DNA from: Chloroflexota bacterium
Lineage (GTDB): Bacteria > Chloroflexota > Anaerolineae > Aggregatilineales > Phototrophicaceae
Assembly (NCBI GenBank): GCA_003242205.1
Contig: QGUR01000143.1
Location: forward strand, 1 to 11,093
Reading direction: 5' to 3'
Length of the DNA: 11,093 nt
Below the pieces are notes generated by a model, which had not been told where the DNA came from, searched no databases, and saw only the letters and a list, made by a program, of their open reading frames with translations. Positions within the stretch are counted from its first letter, which is position 1; every line of letters begins with the position of its first letter. This document shows, piece after piece, positions 7,832 to 11,093 of the stretch. Both the position numbers and the translations under genes were made by a program.

Positions 7832-8312
7832 CGTGCGGAGTCTCGTGCTCGTCATGAACGTCATGCGCGTCGTGATCAGCGTGCGCGTCATGGCCTTCCG
7901 GCTCATTTTCGCCCGGCGCGACCGTGATGTCCAGCCGTTCCTGCGCCGTTTCGCCGTCAGGCAGCGTTACCGTAAAATCGACGATCCAGTCGCCGCTCAT
8001 CGTCCACTCAAACGGCACCACAAAGACGCCATCCTCACTCTCTTCGATGTCGCGGATCACGGGGACCATTCCCGCGTGCGTCATGTCACCACGAACATTC
8101 AATTTCGCGTCTCTGACCGGTTCGCCGGCCTCATTACGCACGGAAACCCACAGGGTTGCAGCGCCGGTCACGGGCGGGTCAGGCTCCATCGTTACGGCAA
8201 TCTCGATGCCCGCAGCCTGCGCGTCGGGAGGCTCGGCCTGCCGGCAAGCCGTAAGCACCAGCCCTCCCACGAGCAACAGGAACGTGAGCCATGACCGCGC
8301 TTGTCGCGCCAT
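7824..8312 (-). CDS. YtkA/FixH-like lipoprotein with histidine-rich C-terminal tail
   Basis: This is a 162-residue lipoprotein on the outer face of the membrane. Residues 1-22 are a signal sequence ending in the lipobox LTAC, with the lipid-bearing Cys23. Residues 35-132 look like the immunoglobulin-like YtkA/FixH domain: EAGEPVRDAKLNV, then DMTHAGMVP, and GDWIVDFTVTLPDG near the end. Met77, His79 and Met82 could bind copper. The tail (141-160) carries seven histidines, six of them exactly every third residue (141, 144, 147, 150, 153, 156), among Asp and Ala, a likely metal-binding arm. The start is chosen at ATG 8312 because GGAGG at 8324-8320 is 7 bases away; ATG 8318 would leave only one base. 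It is the first gene of a three-gene overlapping operon. FixH/CcoH and YtkA relatives act in copper supply to oxidases; a role here is inferred. Confidence 0.83.
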   Translation of the reverse strand: MARQARSWLTFLLLVGGLVLTACRQAEPPDAQAAGIEIAVTMEPDPPVTGAATLWVSVRNEAGEPVRDAKLNVRGDMTHAGMVPVIRDIEESEDGVFVVPFEWTMSGDWIVDFTVTLPDGETAQERLDITVAPGENEPEGHDAHADHDAHDVHDEHETPHDG

Positions 8313-8319
8313 TTCCATA

Positions 8320-8324
8320 CCTCC
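8320..8324 (-). promoter_or_regulatory. Shine-Dalgarno site that fixes the lipoprotein start
   Basis: GGAGG on the minus strand is 7 bases from ATG 8312 and only one base from ATG 8318. Normal spacing therefore selects the downstream ATG and gives a compact signal peptide that begins MARQARSW. Confidence 0.8.
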
Positions 8325-8364
8325 ACAGCTATACAATTCGTGCAATGCTTCACATGGCGGCCCG

Positions 8365-8393
8365 ATCATAGTCCAGAAAGCGAAACATTTCCA
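8365..8393 (-). promoter_or_regulatory. candidate promoter for the lipoprotein, polyferredoxin and CoA-transferase operon
   Basis: TGGAAA (8393-8388, 4 of 6 matches to TTGACA) and TATGAT (8370-8365, 5 of 6 matches to TATAAT) are 17 bases apart on the minus strand. The transcript would start near 8358, about 46 bases before the chosen ATG. The promoter faces away from the one serving the plus-strand genes. Confidence 0.45.
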
Positions 8394-8460
8394 CTTCGTT
8401 AACCTCAATACATGGTTTTCGCCGGTATTCAACCCGCTTCCGCTTCACAATCTGGAGGTC

Positions 8461-8469
8461 TGGTACACT
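8461..8469 (+). promoter_or_regulatory. candidate extended -10 promoter for the membrane protein gene
   Basis: TGGTACACT contains a TGn extension and TACACT (4 of 6 matches to TATAAT). No good -35 box is seen 16-18 bases upstream, which extended -10 promoters can tolerate. The transcript would start near 8476, just before the short leader ORF at 8479. Confidence 0.4.
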
Positions 8470-8478
8470 TGGGGCTTC

Positions 8479-8514
8479 ATGTCGTCCGCCCATACGCACC
8501 GGCGTAGGGTCTGA
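8479..8514 (+). CDS. possible 11-codon leader ORF (MSSAHTHRRRV)
   Basis: The ATG lies 9 bases after a -10-like box, so the ORF could be read with little or no leader. It encodes MSSAHTHRRRV and stops at TGA 8512-8514, one base before the AGGAGG of the next gene. A hairpin (TACGC 8493-8497 with GCGTA 8502-8506, 4-base loop) sits inside it. The position suits a regulatory leader peptide or translational coupling. The ORF is short enough to be chance, and no conservation is known. Confidence 0.3.
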   Translation: MSSAHTHRRRV

Positions 8515-8529
8515 CAGGAGGTTTTCCGG

Positions 8530-9324
8530 GTGACAGAAAAGGAAAAGCGATTCACGCTGCGCGTTATGGCGAAACGAGTCGGCCTCACACTGGGCATCAT
8601 TGCGGTGTTGCTCGCGGGAATCAGCATTACCGGCAAGTATGTGCAAGCCGCGTTAGGCGAAAATTCGCCGGAAGCGTTCGATATCTTCGTGCGAATTTTC
8701 AATATCAATCGCGAACTGAGCATTCCCACGTGGTATGTCTCCTCCGTGCTTCTCCTCGGCGGGCTAACCTCGATGGTGATCGCCATCATCAAGCGCGCGC
8801 GGCGCGAACCGTTTGTCGGGCGCTGGTTTGGCCTTGCCGCCATGTTCATCTACTTTTCGGCAGACGAAGCCGCCGAACTGCACGAATACCTGACCGAACC
8901 CATCGGCGAAGGGCTGAATACAACCGGACCACTGTATTTCGGCTGGATCATCGCGGGGGCGATTGCCGTCGTCATCGTCGGGTTGATCTACTTCCGTTTC
9001 TGGCTGCACCTGCCGGGGTACATGAAGCGGCTTTACCTACTGGCCGCCGTGCTCTACGTCGGCGGTGGCATCGGTATCGAGATGATCGGCTCTAACCTGT
9101 GGTATCTGGAAGGCGGTTCCAGCCTGACGTATTCGACGGTTGGCACGGTTGAGGAATTATTCGAGATACTGGGGGCGGTGGTCTTTCTCTATGCCCAGCT
9201 TGTCTACCTGACGCGCCTCGCGCCGGTCATCGAGCTCCATGTTCACGCCGGGGCGGCGGAGGCAGTGCGGGCCAGCCAGGAGGCAGCGGCGCTTGAGCAA
9301 CCCGCCGACCAGACACCAGCCTGA
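8530..9324 (+). CDS. conserved membrane protein of unknown function with in-membrane acidic and His residues
   Basis: This is a 264-residue protein with about six membrane helices (near 16-34, 68-88, 98-115, 136-156, 167-187 and 209-229) and a polar Ala/Glu-rich C-terminal tail (235-264). I recognise the general pattern from unnamed bacterial membrane proteins but no characterised family. Charged residues cluster where helices are expected: SADEAAELHE (110-119), E184 in IGIEMIG, and VEELFEILG (207-215). Their repetition in a helical core hints at a metal or lipid site, but that is speculation. Asn-Ile-Asn-Arg-Glu and IPTW (58-68) precede the second helix. The start is GTG 8530, set by AGGAGG at 8516-8521 with an 8-base gap. 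It is transcribed away from the lipoprotein and polyferredoxin operon; whether they work together is unknown. Confidence 0.85.
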   Translation: MTEKEKRFTLRVMAKRVGLTLGIIAVLLAGISITGKYVQAALGENSPEAFDIFVRIFNINRELSIPTWYVSSVLLLGGLTSMVIAIIKRARREPFVGRWFGLAAMFIYFSADEAAELHEYLTEPIGEGLNTTGPLYFGWIIAGAIAVVIVGLIYFRFWLHLPGYMKRLYLLAAVLYVGGGIGIEMIGSNLWYLEGGSSLTYSTVGTVEELFEILGAVVFLYAQLVYLTRLAPVIELHVHAGAAEAVRASQEAAALEQPADQTPA

Positions 9325-9346
9325 GACGCGCCCGCGCTTCCCGCCG

Positions 9347-9375
9347 TTCCAAACCGCTGCCCGCTCAGGTACAAT
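9347..9375 (+). promoter_or_regulatory. promoter placing the transcript start at the DUF983 ATG
   Basis: TACAAT (9370-9375, 5 of 6 matches to TATAAT) is followed by exactly six bases and then ATG 9382. TTCCAA (9347-9352, 3 of 6 matches) is 17 bases upstream. With the usual -10 to +1 distance the transcript would begin at or within a base or two of the ATG, giving a leaderless mRNA. There is no Shine-Dalgarno site. Confidence 0.5.
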
Positions 9376-9381
9376 GGGCGC

Positions 9382-9834
9382 ATGGCACAAAAACGATCTC
9401 TTGGAGAAACCCTCCACAAACTGTGGGTAGGCACGGCGCTGCGCTGCCCCAACTGCGAGCAGGGCCGCATGTTCGACGGCCTGATGCGAATGCGCCGGCA
9501 CTGCGACGTCTGTGACGTGCGTTTCGAGCGCCAGTCCGGCGAGTCGGTTGGCGGCATGTATCTCAACCTCGGATTGGCGGAGCTAACGGCCATCCCCGGC
9601 TTTTTCATCGTCAAGGCGCTGTTCGAGCCGCCATTTCTGCCCCACCTGTTGTTCTGGCTGGCATACACCCTCGTCTTTTGCCTGCTGTTCTACCGCCACG
9701 CGCGCGGCATGTGGGTCAGCATCTCGTATCTGTCCGGCGGTGTGCAAACGGACAGCGACTACCTGCGCGACAATCCCATGCAATCGCTGAAGCCTGCGTC
9801 CAACGCGGAAACAGAGCCTCATCAGAGCGCGTGA
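9382..9834 (+). CDS. DUF983 family zinc-ribbon membrane protein
   Basis: This is a 150-residue protein with an N-terminal zinc ribbon, LRCPNCEQGRMF (20-31) followed by CDVC (41-44), and then two hydrophobic helices (about 62-82 and 88-106). That layout, four paired cysteines in a short cytoplasmic head before two helices, is typical of DUF983, a widespread family of unknown function. In some bacteria relatives lie near cytochrome oxidase genes; no such gene is visible here. The usual acidic stretch between the ribbon and the first helix is replaced by SGESVGGMYLNL. It starts 57 bases after the previous gene and seems to have its own promoter and no Shine-Dalgarno site. The tail after about 125 is polar and probably cytoplasmic. 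Confidence 0.8.
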   Translation: MAQKRSLGETLHKLWVGTALRCPNCEQGRMFDGLMRMRRHCDVCDVRFERQSGESVGGMYLNLGLAELTAIPGFFIVKALFEPPFLPHLLFWLAYTLVFCLLFYRHARGMWVSISYLSGGVQTDSDYLRDNPMQSLKPASNAETEPHQSA

Positions 9835-9862
9835 TTGAACGCGATAGCACGGCGGCGGATTG

Positions 9863-9894
9863 CGCCGGGCGAAGCAGGCTGCTTCAGCCCGGCG
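9863..9894. repeat. long imperfect palindrome, REP-like or transcript-end hairpin
   Basis: The left arm CGCCGGGCGAAGCAG (9863-9877) pairs with CTGCTTC (9879-9885) and GCCCGGCG (9887-9894), interrupted only by one bulged A at 9886. A further short pairing, GCACG (9847-9851) with CGTGC (9904-9908), could enclose it. No T-tract follows on either strand, so a standard intrinsic terminator is unlikely. It lies between the DUF983 and protease genes and could be an interspersed repeat or an mRNA 3' end stabiliser. Confidence 0.6.
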
Positions 9895-9969
9895 GGTGTC
9901 ATTCGTGCCGGTTTGCAAACAGCGGTACTACTCTCATCCGCCATTCACCGTCGCCTCCGTTCCTACGGC

Positions 9970-9975
9970 TATAAT
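9970..9975 (+). promoter_or_regulatory. perfect -10 box for the S41 protease gene
   Basis: TATAAT is identical to the consensus. The best upstream match, TTCACC (9944-9949), is 20 bases away, which is too far for a standard -35 box, so the -35 is weak or absent. The transcript would start near 9982 and carry a 26-base leader with GGGAG (9996-10000). Confidence 0.5.
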
Positions 9976-10007
9976 GTAGCCAAAAGGAATGAATAGGGAG
10001 CATTCCC

Positions 10008-11093
10008 ATGCGTTTGATTGAATCCCTGCGCGCACGATCGTCTCACCTGCTCACGAGTTCTATCGTCGCGCTGGTGTTTGTCAGTGGCTTCGCTCTGGGC
10101 AACCAGTACGCGATTGGTTCGGCCCAAAGCCAGCTTTCACCGCCGCCCGGCTCTGAGAAATTGTTCGAGCCTTTCTGGCAGGTCTATAACCTGATACAGG
10201 ACAGTTATGTCGACCCGGAGGGCGATGAGATCGCCCCGCAGGCGCTGGTCGACGGCGCAATTTCCGGCATGGTCGCGGCGCTGGACGATGAATTCAGCGG
10301 CTACATGAACGCCGAGACCTATCCCCTGATTAATCAGGAGCTGGAAGGCGAAATCGAGGGCATCGGCGTCGTCATTCGCACGATACCCGATACGGGTGAA
10401 ATCGAGATCATCAGCGTGATGCTCGATTCACCCGCCGAACGCGCCGGCATCCGGCAGGGTGACATTTTCTTCGCCGTCGAAGGCGAGGACGTCAGCGCGA
10501 TGACGCAGTTGGAACTGGCGCAGAAAGTCCGCGGCCCGGAAGGCAGCGAAGTGAAGCTGACGCTCAAGCGCGGCGACGAACTGATCGACTTTACGGTCGA
10601 GCGCGCGCGCATCATCATCCCGATGATCGAGTCGCGCATGCTGGACAATAACATCGGCTATGTGCGCCTGAACCAGTTTGGCCCGCAGGCGCGGCAGGAA
10701 ATGGACGCGGCGATTGAAGCGCTGGGCGGCAACCAGCTCGACGGTCTGGTGCTGGATATGCGCGGCAATCCGGGTGGCCTGCTGAGCGCCGCCATCGACA
10801 TCAGCAGCGCCTTCATCAAAGACGGCACGATCCTGATCGAAGACTTTGGCAACGGCAAAGAGCAGGTCTTCACGACCAACGGTAGCTACAACGGCCTGAC
10901 CGTGCCGCTGGTGGTACTGGTCGATGAGGCCAGCGCCAGCGCCTCCGAACTGGTGGCGGGCGCGTTGCAGGATAATGGACGGGCGACGATCGTCGGCGAA
11001 CCTACCTTTGGCAAAGGCACGGTGCAGACATGGCAACAACTGGTTAACGGCGGCGGCATCCGCCTGACCATTGCCCGCTGGCTAACCCCCGCC
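10008..11093 (+). CDS. S41 family carboxy-terminal processing protease (CtpA-type), C-terminus cut by window edge
   Basis: This is a membrane-anchored serine protease that trims or degrades extracytoplasmic proteins; 362 codons are present and the frame continues past the window. A short basic N-terminus and one hydrophobic segment (about 16-33) form a signal anchor. The PDZ domain at about 112-190 starts near GIGVVI and contains SPAERAGIRQGD, which usually binds substrate C-termini. The peptidase core shows DMRGNPGGLL (250-259), then DEASASASELVAGALQD (306-322) with catalytic Ser311, and TFGKGTVQ (333-340) with Lys336 and Gln340, matching the Ser-Lys-Gln set of CtpB. All key residues are present. 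The start is ATG 10008, with GGGAG at 9996-10000, 7 bases away. Bacteria often hold several paralogues, so no gene symbol is given. Confidence 0.93.
   Translation, partial: MRLIESLRARSSHLLTSSIVALVFVSGFALGNQYAIGSAQSQLSPPPGSEKLFEPFWQVYNLIQDSYVDPEGDEIAPQALVDGAISGMVAALDDEFSGYMNAETYPLINQELEGEIEGIGVVIRTIPDTGEIEIISVMLDSPAERAGIRQGDIFFAVEGEDVSAMTQLELAQKVRGPEGSEVKLTLKRGDELIDFTVERARIIIPMIESRMLDNNIGYVRLNQFGPQARQEMDAAIEALGGNQLDGLVLDMRGNPGGLLSAAIDISSAFIKDGTILIEDFGNGKEQVFTTNGSYNGLTVPLVVLVDEASASASELVAGALQDNGRATIVGEPTFGKGTVQTWQQLVNGGGIRLTIARWLTPA

Noticed and set aside
7832..7906. N-terminal extension of the polyferredoxin frame with many Met, Thr and Arg
   Set aside because: These 25 codons are a frame-shifted reading of the neighbour's His-rich tail, and the translation start fits better at the overlapping ATG 7831.
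8313..8432. Longer N-terminus for the lipoprotein starting at 8432
   Set aside because: It would place 40 residues before the signal peptide and would contain the candidate promoter. The GGAGG at 8324-8320 supports ATG 8312.
9989..10021. Short ORF (MNREHSHAFD) overlapping the protease start
   Set aside because: It has only an AAAAGG one base away, overlaps the protease ribosome site, and shows no sign of selection that can be judged here.
1..11093. CRISPR arrays, tRNA or rRNA genes, insertion sequences, phage genes
   Set aside because: No regularly spaced direct repeats, cloverleaf-like sequences, transposase motifs or phage structural genes were seen on either strand.

Overview
The window is GC-rich, densely coded bacterial chromosome with 10 protein-coding genes. 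Two of these, one at each end, run off the window. No rRNA, tRNA, CRISPR array, insertion sequence or phage gene was found. Short leaders, strong Shine-Dalgarno sites on some genes, an apparent leaderless gene, and the mix of families suggest an uncultured or environmental Chloroflexota (Anaerolineae-like) bacterium. The SLC13 permease with RCK_C domains, the DUF983 protein and the anchored S41 protease are all compatible with that group. The assignment is an impression from gene content, not a measured result.

Positions 1-5400 (minus strand) hold a thiamine uptake operon in the order promoter, TPP riboswitch, terminator, thiB, thiP, thiQ. Its promoter (5368-5396) starts a leader containing a clear TPP aptamer (about 5252-5352) and a 9-bp intrinsic terminator (5207-5237). 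The terminator 5' arm can also pair with the 3' end of the aptamer, so the switch probably works by transcription termination. thiB, thiP and thiQ overlap each other and encode the binding protein, a double-length permease and the ATPase. The partial SLC13/DASS-type permease gene follows after 78 bp and may have its own promoter.

Positions 5479-8400 (minus strand) hold three overlapping genes: a YtkA/FixH-like lipoprotein with a histidine-every-third-residue tail, a membrane polyferredoxin of the NapH/CcoG/NosR type, and a lone CoA-transferase alpha-type subunit. The first two resemble the parts of a copper-handling or electron-transfer unit of the cell envelope. The attached CoA-transferase is unexpected. 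This is the most unusual part of the window.

Positions 8400-11093 (plus strand) hold, divergently, a six-helix membrane protein of unknown function preceded by a possible 11-codon leader ORF, a DUF983 zinc-ribbon membrane protein whose -10 box lies six bases before its ATG, a long imperfect palindrome, and the start of an S41 (CtpA-type) processing protease. Each of these genes has its own -10-like box, so they look separately transcribed.
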